Origin: Verrucomicrobiota bacterium
GTDB taxonomy: Bacteria; Verrucomicrobiota; Verrucomicrobiia; Limisphaerales; JACDHS01
Reading direction: 5' to 3'
DNA: 49,960 nucleotides
NCBI GenBank assembly: GCA_013820875.1
Contig: JACDHS010000018.1
Coordinates: 1-49,960, forward strand
The translations under genes and the position numbers were made by a program. Shown in pieces: positions 28,601 to 36,137 of this stretch. Within the stretch, counting starts at the first letter, position 1, and the number at the start of each line of letters is the position of its first letter. The notes below the pieces were generated by a model that was given only the letters and a program-made list of their open reading frames with translations, was not told the DNA's origin and made no database searches.

Positions 28601-31427
28601 ACCGTATGCAACGATTACGAACATCTGGAACATCCGCGCCGATTCACGTGCCTACGTGACGGCAGGCCACACCGAGCGGGGCATCGCGATCAATCCGTTC
28701 ACCGGACATGTTCTCCTGGCCAGCCGTTCCGCGCAGGTTGCCGGCAGCCTGGGCATCTTCATCCTGGACGGCGAGACTGGCGCTGAACTGGGCGCCATGA
28801 ACGTTGCCGCAATCAACAACACTGCGTTTTTCAAATTGAGCAAGATTGGGGTCGCGGAAGATGGCGCAATCTACGCCGCGAACATGACCACATCCTCAGC
28901 GGTTAACGACTTTTTCATCTATCGTTGGGCGGATGAATCCGCGGCTCCGACGATTGCATACTCCGGCAAGCCCGACGCTGGCGTCACGCTTCGCTGGGGC
29001 GATTCCCTTGCGATTCGAGGCGGCGGCACGAACACCCAAATCATGGTGTCAGGATCGGGCGCAACAACGAATATCGCCGTCTTCACGACGAGCAATGGTC
29101 TCTCGTTCCAGGTCGCAAAGCTGACCGCGTCTCCCGCCGTTAATCCGGGCGAATTTGCCCAGGGCCTCACTTTTGGAACGGGCGACAACTTTTTCAGCAA
29201 GCACGCAACCCACAGCTCTAATGTTGTAAAACAATTCTCACTCAACCTCGGAGCGAACTCTGCGACGCAGACCGCATCCGCGCCAATGGACGACAATGTG
29301 ATCTCCATGCGACTGTTGACCCAACAGAGCCTGCTCTGCACGGTGCTTGATGACAACTCAACAACCAACTCCGGCCACCAGGTTCGCCTCTATGATGTCG
29401 CGAACTTCTCCTCGCCTGTGCTCGTCTCGAATTTCTTTTTCCTGCCGATCGCCAATGGAACCAACAGTCCAAATCTCAATCGCGCCGGGCATGTGGACAC
29501 CGACGGCACCCGGATCGTCGCGCTCGACACGCAGAATGGAGTGGTCGCTTTGAAGCTGATTTTCGGTGGCCCGCCCACCCTGTCCAGCCATCCTGCCAAT
29601 CTACTGGTCAAGGTCGGCTCCAATGCGACTTTTGCAGTTGAGGCAATCGGCGTCGGTCTTCATTACCAATGGCTTTTCGGAGGTAATCCCATTCTGAATG
29701 CAACGAATTCATCCTTCACCATTCTCAACGTGCAGTCGATTAACGCTGGTAATTACTCGGTGGAAGTCAGCAACGCCGCCGGAGCAGTCGTAAGTTCCAA
29801 CGCTTTGTTGACCGTCAGCACCGACCAGACCGCTCCGACCATAGCCATCACTTACCCCGCCTCGAAACAACGTCTCATCGAAATGGTTGATGTAACTAAT
29901 GGAGTGGTTGTGGTTCGCGGAACCACATCGGACAACGTTGGTGCGACGCGCGTTGAATATCAGTTCAATGGCGGTTCCTGGTTGACGGCAACCGAGGCGC
30001 TGAACTGGTCGGCAACTGTGAACATGGTTCCCGGCGAGAACACCATCACCGTGCGCGCCTTTGATGCGGTGAACAATGCGTCGGCGCCCTTGTCACGCAC
30101 GTTCACCTACGTGACTTATTCCCTGCTCTCCGCGGAGATCCTTGGCGGAGGAGTGCTTTCGCCAGACCTTGACAATCAGTCGCTCGAAAACGCGAAGAGC
30201 TATCGCATGACAGCCTTGCCCTTGAGCGTGGACTGGGTATTCACCAACTGGACCCGGATTTCCGGCGGCACGACCAATGTTGTTTCCAGCAACGCGGTGC
30301 TGAATTTTCTAATGGAATCCAACCTGGTGCTGCACGCCAATTTCATCACCAACCCATTCGTGCGCGCGGCGGGGCTCTACCACGGGTTGTTCTATTCGAG
30401 CAATGGCGTGGCGCATGACAGTTCTGGCTTCTTCAAGATAAAGGTGACAGCAAAGCTTGGTTATAGCGCCAAATTGCTTCTGGATGGGAACGCCGTTTCC
30501 TTTAGTGGAAAATTGTCGTTGCCAGGCACCGCTGCCAGGGAGGTTCCGAGGACGAAGTTTGGCAAAGGACCATTGCAAGTGGAGCTGATCATGGATTTTG
30601 CCGATCACCTCGCGGGCCAGGTATCTGCAAGCAACTGGACGGCGCAGTTGAACGGCGATCGTTCTGTATGGAGCATCGACCCCGGCCAGCAGGCGGTGAC
30701 CTTCAGCAATCTCTACACGATGGCATTGCCGGGGTTGAGTAATCCGGTGAAAGGTCCGCCGGGAGCGAGTTATGGCGTTGTGATAGTGGACAGGCTTGGC
30801 AAGGTGCGGTTGAGTGGACGGGCGGCCGACCAGCATCCCATCCGGCAGAGCACCAAAATTTCAAAAACAGGCCAGTGGCCGTTTTACGTTCCCATGTACG
30901 TGGAGAAAAGGGCCGTGAATATCAATGGCGTCAACAAGACTAACAGGGAATTCCAGGGATCAATGCTTGGCTGGATTGACTTCGCCACAAATCAGCCCGC
31001 CGAAAAGACAACACTGGCCCCGCTCGGCGACGTGAGCTGGATCAAGACCGGCTGGACCAACACCATATATGCCGGCGGATTCAGCAATGTGAGCGCCAGT
31101 ATCGGTTCATGGTATGCGCCACCCGTTTCAGGCGTGAGAGTATTGAACCTCATCGACGGCCAACTTGTAATGAGCGAAGGCAATATGGGCATGGTCAAAA
31201 ATCTTATCACGTTGAAAAGCAATAATACCCTGACCGTGCGAACCACGCCTCTCCTTTCACTAAAGGGCGGCTTCAGCAAGACCGGGCAGATGCAGGGCGT
31301 TTTTGCGCATCCCGGATTGAATCATGCGCCCACTAAATACTTCGGCGTCGCGTTGCCGGATTACAATTACGCACTGGGCAGTTTCCTCGGAACCAATGAA
31401 AGCGGCGTAGTGAAACTGGAACCGTAA
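25608..31427 (+). CDS. Giant secreted GH25 muramidase with autotransporter, Ig and propeller-like modules
   Basis: 1939 residues. The signal peptide is preceded by a long basic region; the ATG at 25692 (MATMLSVLVCAGASDA) is an alternative start. Residues about 52-318 are a GH25 lysozyme domain: LGLDVSAWQG (Asp55), SYHFSRP, and HDLEAG (Asp179, Glu181), the catalytic carboxylates of the family, which cleaves MurNAc-GlcNAc bonds in peptidoglycan. About 320-735 is beta-helical and includes an autotransporter-associated repeat near 540 (NTYSGGTTVSGGKL). Ig modules are at about 737-822, 823-910 and 911-997, then a propeller-like domain at 998-1322 related to those of the two GHL10 proteins. Another Ig module (1320-1405), an Ig-type domain (1408-1503), an InlB-like repeat (1504-1585) and an unrecognised C-terminal domain (1583-1939) follow. 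Likely cell-surface or secreted, possibly predatory or for wall remodelling. Confidence 0.85.
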   Translation: MSKRFLPPSKPSAGIFSISLRRLRSNFGMATMLSVLVCAGASDAPSQQQRALGLDVSAWQGNISQTTWNNILNVENRQFVFLRSSRGGTTGYYNQSDASNSQGLNTLSQRYDDPYFVQNINRATTAGILSGSYHFSRPDIIETTLNSDGIANTGADEADHMIEMAGAWMRPGYLLPVHDLEAGLSQRSSSQLSQFCVDFSDRVYQVMGIRPLLYINQSYANYVNSTLPPVHPEFWIARYANQTDPDSIDVQNGHPPPSPSTANVYGKWNPNHTVANPYPDGHPWTIWQYASTVRLQSFNNGSSNLDGNVAHGGTEFIKDLLVPAVWMNDSSGQWTTQFNWNSGQTPVAPVTGPGQVAPIGIQTLPTPRLPTMNDTVVLDRPNADITVTLASGAQNIRKLYVRESLAITGGSLNINYVPSWDSTPISAQFSAPVTLGGAASVSVHTLQVDAARTFTVGGGSTLQFSGINLMPGSTPAKITLNGNVNFEALSNGTNTISNGSGAGNSGRIDLSGGNRTIGIAGGADLSVAVPIENGAITKNGIGTMRVTSANTYSGGTTVSGGKLFVNNTSGSGTGSGGVTVSGGILGGTGTISGATVVSSGGTVAPGTSIGTLTVGSSTWAGNGSYEWEIKDVSAGDGIGWDKLMVNGTLDVTATPASKFAIDVTSLTQSDARGQVYNFNNAQSYSWVIAEASGGILNFAPEKFQIVTANFDNSLGSGIFTITQSGNTIRLNFGPAGPPVIMTEPQSQSVALNSDATFSVAVSGAAPLFYQWRFEGTNVLLATASIYTRSNVQLSDAGGYSVVAWNALGSATSGVANLTVILPPSINSQPASITNNTGTTAIFSVDTSGTSPSHQWRMNGNVLNNGGNVSGATSPTLTLSSVSALDEAGYSVVVSNSAGSVTSAVATLTVAQPPTLLTQPQSQTRSAGENAAFSIVASGFQPMSFQWRWNGDPIAGATDSTYTRSSVQLSDAGNYSVVISNSVGTVTSSNGGLAVIPTEPYATITNIWNIRADSRAYVTAGHTERGIAINPFTGHVLLASRSAQVAGSLGIFILDGETGAELGAMNVAAINNTAFFKLSKIGVAEDGAIYAANMTTSSAVNDFFIYRWADESAAPTIAYSGKPDAGVTLRWGDSLAIRGGGTNTQIMVSGSGATTNIAVFTTSNGLSFQVAKLTASPAVNPGEFAQGLTFGTGDNFFSKHATHSSNVVKQFSLNLGANSATQTASAPMDDNVISMRLLTQQSLLCTVLDDNSTTNSGHQVRLYDVANFSSPVLVSNFFFLPIANGTNSPNLNRAGHVDTDGTRIVALDTQNGVVALKLIFGGPPTLSSHPANLLVKVGSNATFAVEAIGVGLHYQWLFGGNPILNATNSSFTILNVQSINAGNYSVEVSNAAGAVVSSNALLTVSTDQTAPTIAITYPASKQRLIEMVDVTNGVVVVRGTTSDNVGATRVEYQFNGGSWLTATEALNWSATVNMVPGENTITVRAFDAVNNASAPLSRTFTYVTYSLLSAEILGGGVLSPDLDNQSLENAKSYRMTALPLSVDWVFTNWTRISGGTTNVVSSNAVLNFLMESNLVLHANFITNPFVRAAGLYHGLFYSSNGVAHDSSGFFKIKVTAKLGYSAKLLLDGNAVSFSGKLSLPGTAAREVPRTKFGKGPLQVELIMDFADHLAGQVSASNWTAQLNGDRSVWSIDPGQQAVTFSNLYTMALPGLSNPVKGPPGASYGVVIVDRLGKVRLSGRAADQHPIRQSTKISKTGQWPFYVPMYVEKRAVNINGVNKTNREFQGSMLGWIDFATNQPAEKTTLAPLGDVSWIKTGWTNTIYAGGFSNVSASIGSWYAPPVSGVRVLNLIDGQLVMSEGNMGMVKNLITLKSNNTLTVRTTPLLSLKGGFSKTGQMQGVFAHPGLNHAPTKYFGVALPDYNYALGSFLGTNESGVVKLEP

Positions 31428-31775
31428 CGCGCTGGTGCTGGTGCCATCCCAATCTGCTGCCAGCATGTTGCCGGTAGCACATAAACAAGGCTGCCCGGTT
31501 TCCCGGGCGGCTGCGGATGTTCGAATTGAACACCGAAAACAGACGACTGAAGGGAAGGACACCACTACAAAGCCCATCGGTCCGCCACCGACAGTCAGCT
31601 CTCCTACGTCCTCGATCTCAATCCAAAGTGAGTCTGTCCGATGACAGTCAAGGAGAGCCAACGCCTCACGTTATCGCTGGGGTGTCGCTTCGGGAAGACG
31701 CACAAGCTTACTGAGCGGGCCTTCCCACGTTTCCAACTCGATTTGCGCATTTAAACTCACGTCAAGCTGTGTGTG
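31428..31775. other. Intergenic stretch between the muramidase gene and the cassette array
   Basis: No gene is supported. GCCCGG-TTTC-CCGGGC at 31493-31508 is a perfect 6-bp hairpin and may terminate the muramidase transcript. I looked for further attC-like ends to the left of 31776 and found none that also have a pairing stem. Confidence 0.5.
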
Positions 31776-31868
31776 TCCGAACGTTCTGGATCAGTGATCC
31801 CGCGGCGACGATGTTCGGCATGCAACAGAAACGCGAACGCGGGGTTCACTGCATCCAGTTTGTTGAAC
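31776..31868 (-). other. attC site A (last site of the array)
   Basis: Ends are TCCGAAC (about 31776-31782) and GTTGAAC (31862-31868). The inner arms CTGGATCAGTGATCCC and its partner CTGCATCCAG/CGCGGGG pair imperfectly. It is related in sequence to sites G and K. It is the integron end farthest from attI. Confidence 0.75.
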
Positions 31869-32055
31869 GATGGAAGACGATCGGAAACCATGAAACCGCT
31901 CGAGCGGAAGATCGAAAGAACGGTTGCGCCATCCCGCACCGTCTTGTTGCCGCGATCGAAACATCCAAATGGTTGCCTGAAGAAACCTGCGCGCAAAAAC
32001 TTTCCGCAAACACCTGACCAACAGCCAAAGCGGCCCCGACGTCCGACGCGGCTAC
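31869..32055 (-). other. Cassette 14, no convincing gene
   Basis: Between attC sites A and B there is room for about 60 codons. A minus-strand frame from 32061 to 31846 (71 residues, MNVAASDVGAALAVG) is open but both ends run into the attC sites and it has no recognisable features. This may be a gene-less or decayed cassette. Confidence 0.4.
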
Positions 32056-32167
32056 ATTCAACCCTGGAATGCAAATACCCCGAAGTAAAGCGGGGCAAGT
32101 CTCTCTATTATCCCAACCCTCACTCCCACTTCACTTCAAATTATCTACATTCCCTTTTTTGTTAGGC
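32056..32167 (-). other. attC site B (degenerate)
   Basis: Ends are ATTCAAC (32056-32062) and GTTAGGC (32161-32167). GGAATG and CATTCC can pair near the ends, but the expected long stem with a bulged T is absent; an internal CCCCG/CGGGG hairpin lies at about 32078-32095. The right end and its position 5 bp from the cassette 13 stop are convincing; the left end is uncertain. Confidence 0.5.
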
Positions 32168-32171
32168 ATCG

Positions 32172-32582
32172 TCATCTCTTCACAAACTCAATCAAGGTGT
32201 CTCGGCGGAAGGCCTCGCCTCTCGTCAGGGTCTCAAACTTCCGTCGCTCTCTCCGCATGGGCGGCAACCGCTCGGAGGAAATGTCCCCGCTGTAACAATG
32301 AACGTAAACAAACATCCTCTCTGCGCACGATGCAATCTGCTGAAGAATCTCGGTGGCGTCGTCGCGAAAAACCAAACTGCCATCTTCTGCGGGTTGGTGC
32401 TTCCCGGCGCACGACAACGCGCACGAACAGCCTCCAGTCGTAAGAACCCATGTGGAAAAGTCTGGCGGCGAAGACTGTCTCAGTGTCGGGTGGTCGTGTG
32501 GCAATAGCTGAAAGCCACGGCGAGATAGGGGCGCACTATTATCTGCTCGCTCGGGCACTGCTATGGAGATGAAGTCGCACAT
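32172..32582 (-). CDS. Cassette 13 hypothetical protein
   Basis: 136 residues. The start codon lies 11 bp inside the cassette boundary (32593) and the stop 5 bp from the next attC, the usual cassette geometry. The C-terminal half looks protein-like and helical (ATEILQQIASCAERMFVYVH), while the first 40 residues are less convincing, so a later start is possible. There is no signal peptide or membrane segment. Family not recognised. Confidence 0.5.
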   Translation of the reverse strand: MCDFISIAVPERADNSAPLSRRGFQLLPHDHPTLRQSSPPDFSTWVLTTGGCSCALSCAGKHQPAEDGSLVFRDDATEILQQIASCAERMFVYVHCYSGDISSERLPPMRRERRKFETLTRGEAFRRDTLIEFVKR

Positions 32583-32592
32583 GGCGCGAGAT

Positions 32593-32694
32593 GCCTAACG
32601 GTTAGAACTCAGCCATACCGGGCCGAAAAACACAATCCACGAAAGCGGAACTGAAGGCGCGATCCCGGTATTGGCTGCAGTTTTTTTGTTCGGC
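32593..32694 (-). other. attC site C
   Basis: Ends are GCCTAAC (32593-32599) and GTTCGGC (32688-32694). Arms CAGCCATACCGGG (32610-32622) and CCCGGTATTGGCTG (32664-32677) pair perfectly apart from one extra T on the plus strand. Confidence 0.88.
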
Positions 32695-33129
32695 TCATAG
32701 CTTTCGCTCAAAATTATCCCCGTCCAGCAGCTGAATCTTCGTGTCACTCGGATCGAAATAGAGAAATCCGTTCGTGTCACTGCCGTATGACCATTCCAGC
32801 ATGAGATCACCCGCTCGGACCGTTGTGTCGTGCTCCGCGTTAGGAACTACCTCGTAGTTGCCGTCGCTCTTCGCTTTGCGGTCGAAAGACTCGACCACCC
32901 GACCGGTTCCGCTCTGAACCGTTTTCGATTGCGGCGCACGGTATCGCCAACGATACAAGGCCTCCTGGTCTGGTCCAAAGGTGGTGAACTGAATGATTGC
33001 AGCACCTCCTCGATCCGTCTCAACGCGAATAATGTCATTTGTTGTAAGACTTATCGGACTATCTTCAATCTTGGACGAACGCGAGCAGCCAACAACTAGC
33101 AACAAACAGATTGTGATGATTAGTCTCAT
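32695..33129 (-). CDS. Cassette 12 small lipoprotein
   Basis: 144 residues. The N-terminus MRLIITICLLLVVGC is a lipoprotein signal with lipobox VVGC (Cys15), so the product is probably anchored in a membrane facing the periplasm. The mature part (about 129 residues) is beta-rich and polar with YRWRYRAP and LYFDPSD segments; no family is recognised. The stop codon abuts the attC end. Its location in a mobile cassette suggests an accessory envelope function. Confidence 0.75.
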   Translation of the reverse strand: MRLIITICLLLVVGCSRSSKIEDSPISLTTNDIIRVETDRGGAAIIQFTTFGPDQEALYRWRYRAPQSKTVQSGTGRVVESFDRKAKSDGNYEVVPNAEHDTTVRAGDLMLEWSYGSDTNGFLYFDPSDTKIQLLDGDNFERKL

Positions 33130-33139
33130 AAATTGGAGT

Positions 33140-33235
33140 GCCGAACGATCAGCTCACCGACGGCGGCCCGTCGGTGGCTCTTGGATTTGAAATAGACGCC
33201 GATGGGCCGCCGTTCGGTGCAGCGCCGGGTTCGGC
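33140..33235 (-). other. attC site D
   Basis: Ends are GCCGAAC (33140-33146) and GTTCGGC (33229-33235). Arms CACCGACGGCGGCCC (33155-33169) and GGGCCGCCGTTCGGTG (33204-33219) pair with one bulged T. Nearly identical in plan to sites E and F. Confidence 0.9.
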
Positions 33236-33520
33236 TATCTTCAGTCTATGCTCAAGAGCAGCATCGATAATGTTGTCCTTCTCGTGTCCGTATTTGAGTG
33301 CTGAAGAAATGAACTCTCCGGAGCTCTCGCACGGCATCTCCTCGACACCATCCTCAAGCTCTAAATTGAAAATATCAACGCAGCAGCCGCATCCCTCATT
33401 GTCACTTATGCCGAGAACGCGTCCACGGTTTCGAGACAACCAGCCATAGAACGCTGCAACCTCATTTGGCTCATCGGCTGGCAGATCAATCGCAACCACG
33501 GCTATTCTACGAAGAGGCAT
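33149..33520 (-). CDS. Cassette 11 hypothetical protein with attC-encoded tail
   Basis: 123 residues. Residues 1-95 form a small acidic protein with a cysteine cluster (GCGCCVDIF, about 43-51) that could bind metal, and a conserved-looking start (MPLRRIAVVAIDLPADE). The last 28 residues (EPGAAPNGGP...DGPPSVS) are translated from attC site D, so they are probably not part of the folded domain. No signal peptide. Function unknown. Confidence 0.7.
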   Translation of the reverse strand: MPLRRIAVVAIDLPADEPNEVAAFYGWLSRNRGRVLGISDNEGCGCCVDIFNLELEDGVEEMPCESSGEFISSALKYGHEKDNIIDAALEHRLKIAEPGAAPNGGPSASISNPRATDGPPSVS

Positions 33521-33529
33521 AATGTCCAG

Positions 33530-33626
33530 GCCGAACGAATCAGCTCACCGATGGCGGCCCTCCGGGAGCATTCGGATTGTCAGTTGACGCCGCTGGGCCG
33601 CCATTCGGTGCAGCGCTTGGTTCGGC
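33530..33626 (-). other. attC site E
   Basis: Ends are GCCGAAC (33530-33536) and GTTCGGC (33620-33626). Arms CACCGATGGCGGCCC (33546-33560) and GGGCCGCCATTCGGTG (33595-33610) pair with one bulged T. Confidence 0.9.
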
Positions 33627-34157
33627 ACGAAAATCAGGTCGTCTCCAACTTCCGTTGATCCACTTACCGGGTTCAGTATTCCCCTTACGGCCTCCGAACT
33701 GGATAGCCTCAAACAAGTGATCATCAGCAAAAAAACACTCCCACCACCCGTCAATCCAGGCAATGACAAAACCACGCTGCTCCTCAACAAACTTGAAATG
33801 CGTTTCGTCGAGCCTGCCCCGAATATTGCCCCATCGCGAAATGAGTGAACCTATGGACTCTGGACGGCATGGAACGCCTGTCAGATACGTCCACTCATCC
33901 AAACCAAGATATGGGCGCACTTTCGCAAAATTCCCGGGGGGAATGACGACGGCGTCGGGGCCTCCGTAAGGGCGCAGGACATGGCGAGCAATAAAGTCGT
34001 CGAACTCATCGAACAGATTATCTGCCGCAATTGGTTTAAAGCGCAGCACATCCCATGGAGCTCCCTCGTAAAAGCACAGGTGCTCGTCAAAAGCTTTGGG
34101 GACAGTAACGAGAAGTTCATTCCAACTTTTGGCATCTGAGGCTAAAGAGCGCATCAA
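33540..34157 (-). CDS. Cassette 10 hypothetical protein with attC-encoded tail
   Basis: 205 residues. The body (about 1-178) is a soluble aromatic-rich protein (YGGPDAVVIPPGNFAKV; AWIDGWWECFFADD) without signal or membrane segments. The last 27 residues (EPSAAPNGGP...GGPPSVS) are translated attC site E. The start (MMRSLASDAKSWNELL) sits close to the preceding cassette boundary at 34164. Family not recognised. Confidence 0.7.
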   Translation of the reverse strand: MMRSLASDAKSWNELLVTVPKAFDEHLCFYEGAPWDVLRFKPIAADNLFDEFDDFIARHVLRPYGGPDAVVIPPGNFAKVRPYLGLDEWTYLTGVPCRPESIGSLISRWGNIRGRLDETHFKFVEEQRGFVIAWIDGWWECFFADDHLFEAIQFGGRKGNTEPGKWINGSWRRPDFRAEPSAAPNGGPAASTDNPNAPGGPPSVS

Positions 34158-34163
34158 TCGTGG

Positions 34164-34259
34164 GCCTAACGTTCAGCTCACCGATGGCGGCCCACCGAGA
34201 GCGTCGGGATTATCAACTGCCGCCGCTGGGCCGCCATTCGGTGCAGCGCCTGGTTCGAC
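34164..34259 (-). other. attC site F
   Basis: Ends are GCCTAAC (34164-34170) and GTTCGAC (34253-34259). Arms CACCGATGGCGGCCC (34179-34193) and GGGCCGCCATTCGGTG (34228-34243) pair with one bulged T. Confidence 0.9.
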
Positions 34260-34799
34260 TCGATACTCAACTAACTTCTCTCTTGGTCCTTTCGGTGGAT
34301 CGTAAATCTCAGCTAGCGCGCTGCCGCCCTCGAATCGCAGCGGCCATCTGCAGGGAGTCTCAAGGATGGCGGCGATCATCTCCGGGTAGTCCGGGTGCAG
34401 AAAGATCGTAGTATCCACAGATGTGTTCATCTGGCTCACCGCCGGATACCTGCTCAACAAAAGAAACCCTCGAAACCAATCATCATCCGCAAGACGGATC
34501 TTAAGCCGCTCGGGTACTGTAGTGCCACAGCGCTCGATCAATTTGATCATATTGGATACACGGTGGCTGGCTGTCCGGCAGTCATCGAGGCTCGCCCCAG
34601 AGCGGAGGGCAAGGGACTTGAACGCGAGCTCAATGCCAAGAGCGTAGAGGTGGTATCGAGGAAGGTCCCAACACCGCTCTTTGGCCATGAGCCCCAAGGC
34701 GGCAAATCGCACAGATGCGTGAGCGAAGTGGACTCCGTCCTGAACCTCTGGCGAAAGCGGTCCGTGTGCTTCTATGTCATTAAGGCAGATGTAAGGCAA
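34173..34799 (-). CDS. Cassette 9 hypothetical helical protein with attC-encoded tail
   Basis: 208 residues. The N-terminal half is helical (HFAHASVRFAALGLMAKE; YALGIELAFKSLALRSG followed by CRTASHRVSNMIKL), reminiscent of HEPN-like four-helix bundles with a charged R-x-x-x-x-H-R element (DDCRTASHRV); this is only a resemblance. Middle residues contain LADDDWFRGFLLLSRYP. The last 28 residues (EPGAAPNGGP...GGPPSVS) are translated attC site F. No signal peptide. If HEPN-like, a role as an RNase toxin or defence effector is possible but unproven. Confidence 0.68.
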   Translation of the reverse strand: MPYICLNDIEAHGPLSPEVQDGVHFAHASVRFAALGLMAKERCWDLPRYHLYALGIELAFKSLALRSGASLDDCRTASHRVSNMIKLIERCGTTVPERLKIRLADDDWFRGFLLLSRYPAVSQMNTSVDTTIFLHPDYPEMIAAILETPCRWPLRFEGGSALAEIYDPPKGPREKLVEYRVEPGAAPNGGPAAAVDNPDALGGPPSVS

Positions 34800-34815
34800 C
34801 GTGTCCTCCTGCTAC

Positions 34816-34908
34816 GTCGAACGTCCCGCATCACTGACCCCGCGCCAGTGATACTCAAATTGTAACCACAGCGCTATCGCGGGGTTCAGTGCATGTGGTT
34901 TGTTAGCG
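34816..34908 (-). other. attC site G
   Basis: Ends are about GTCGAAC (34816-34822) and GTTAGCG (34902-34908). CATCACTGACCCCGCG and CGCGGGGTTCAGTGCATG pair apart from an extra T and C. Nearly identical to site K. Confidence 0.85.
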
Positions 34909-35124
34909 TGACGGCGCATCAGAAGCAATTTGTAGCCACAAGAGGAGCAGAAAAGCCAGCACTCCTGAAGGCAATGCAATCAAAACAGACGACCAAGTCG
35001 GCAGATCACTGAAAACATGCAAGAAACCGAAACAGAGTCCGGCAAAAAGCAAACTGCTGCCAACAAACACCGACAGGAACACCCGATCCTTCCACATTGG
35101 TCTGCCTTGGTCGCTGGGTTTCAT
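34903..35124 (-). CDS. Cassette 8 small membrane protein
   Basis: 73 residues from the ATG at 35124 (MKPSDQGRPMWKDRVF); an in-frame start at 35175 would lie inside attC site H and is rejected. Two hydrophobic helices (FLSVFVGSSLLFAGLCFGFLH, written as family-neutral TM1, and VLIALPSGVLAFLLLLWL) give a hairpin membrane protein. The stop lies in the attC end. Function unknown. Confidence 0.68.
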   Translation of the reverse strand: MKPSDQGRPMWKDRVFLSVFVGSSLLFAGLCFGFLHVFSDLPTWSSVLIALPSGVLAFLLLLWLQIASDAPSR

Positions 35125-35129
35125 CTGAA

Positions 35130-35219
35130 CGCTAACGTCAGCGTGAGCCACCGCCGGCTTGTGACTCAAGATCAAAACAGAAAGCGCAATCGGCGGTTGG
35201 CTCGACGCTCTGGTTAAGT
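35130..35219 (-). other. attC site H
   Basis: Ends are CGCTAAC (35130-35136) and GTTAAGT (35213-35219). GAGCCACCGCCG and CGGCGGTTGGCTC pair with one bulged T. Nearly the same sequence as site N. Confidence 0.9.
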
Positions 35220-35800
35220 GCGTTCGTCATCCATCTCTCCACCATCTCATCGGATTGAAAGCTCAAGTCTCGATGCAGCCAATATCCACCATCGGAAAGT
35301 CGGATGAAAAGCCACCCGGCAGTGATTGTGGTGTCGTAAGCGGTATTAGTTCCGTATTTCCACGCGTAAGTATTCCATCCGACTCGCTCAAATTTCCCCT
35401 TCAACTCTGGCTGTAAACTGCCATGGAAATAAGTGATCTGCCCATCAGCGAATCTCAGAAATGCGCGCTCTTCGCATCCATGCGCCGTGAACGAGCCTAC
35501 ATAATTCCCACGGAGGGGACATGGCACCGCCAGCCTGAAAAGAATGAGCAGAACGGTGAGACCACTGAGTATGCGCCAATGTCTCGCCAGAAAACCGCGA
35601 GTAAAGCGAATCAGAAAGGGAAATACTCTCCTTGCGCCAATCAACGCACCAACGCTAGCTGTAGCTATCAGACCGAGCTGTATCCAATCATGTAGAATCG
35701 ACCAATCGTCGTATGCGAGTGAGAAACAAAGGCCAAGCAACATCCAACTTGGTATTATCGCCAGAAATGCCCACCGCCGGGGAATGTGCGGATCTTTCAT
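35138..35800 (-). CDS. Cassette 7 membrane protein with soluble C-terminal domain
   Basis: 220 residues. Three hydrophobic segments at about 10-29 (WAFLAIIPSWMLLGLCFSLA), 38-55 and 75-92 are likely membrane helices, followed by a beta-rich soluble domain (residues about 95-190; GSFTAHGCEERAFLRF). The tail after about 195 (SVEPTADCAFCFDLESQAGG) is translated attC site H. The start is 4 bp from the preceding attC boundary. Family not recognised. Confidence 0.72.
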   Translation of the reverse strand: MKDPHIPRRWAFLAIIPSWMLLGLCFSLAYDDWSILHDWIQLGLIATASVGALIGARRVFPFLIRFTRGFLARHWRILSGLTVLLILFRLAVPCPLRGNYVGSFTAHGCEERAFLRFADGQITYFHGSLQPELKGKFERVGWNTYAWKYGTNTAYDTTITAGWLFIRLSDGGYWLHRDLSFQSDEMVERWMTNALNQSVEPTADCAFCFDLESQAGGGSR

Positions 35801-35803
35801 AGC

Positions 35804-35896
35804 ACATAACGCCCCGGCTCAGGCAGGCCGGGCCAACGATGTTTGCTTGTCAACCAACGCGCGATCCCGGCCTTGCCTGCAGCCGGTTGGTTGGCA
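35804..35896 (-). other. attC site I
   Basis: Ends are about ACATAAC (35804-35810) and GTTGGCA (35890-35896). CAGGCAGGCCGGG and CCCGGCCTTGCCTG pair with one bulged T. Confidence 0.85.
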
Positions 35897-35903
35897 TCGG
35901 TTT

Positions 35904-36137
35904 TCATTGCTTTTTACGTTGCACGAGAACCAAATCCTCGTCATCAAATTTAGTGTAAAGTCTGCCAAACGTAGGCCCCGTCAGCATGACGCCCTCGCCT
36001 TCTTCCTGAAAGAAATCTTCCCAACCAGCGCTCTCCTTAGTGATTATGCTCTCGACCACTCCGTCCCACTTGCCGATGCGCACTACGTCGCCCTCGCAGA
36101 TCGCATCTCCCGAGCGGTATGCCGGTGCAGGCTTCAT
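35904..36137 (-). CDS. Cassette 6 small conserved-looking protein
   Basis: 77 residues, compact and without signal or membrane segments. Sequence features include GDVVRIGKWDGVVESII, then EGEGVMLTGPTFGRLY and DDEDLVLVQRK, suggesting a small beta-barrel fold with an SH3-like look. From memory, similar proteins recur in integron cassettes, but I cannot name a family. Start and stop sit neatly between the two attC sites. Function unknown. Confidence 0.72.
   Translation of the reverse strand: MKPAPAYRSGDAICEGDVVRIGKWDGVVESIITKESAGWEDFFQEEGEGVMLTGPTFGRLYTKFDDEDLVLVQRKKQ

Noticed and set aside
31757-32098. 113-residue minus-strand frame at the distal end of the cassette array
   Set aside because: It runs through attC site A and begins inside site B, and its sequence is arginine- and glycine-rich without features.
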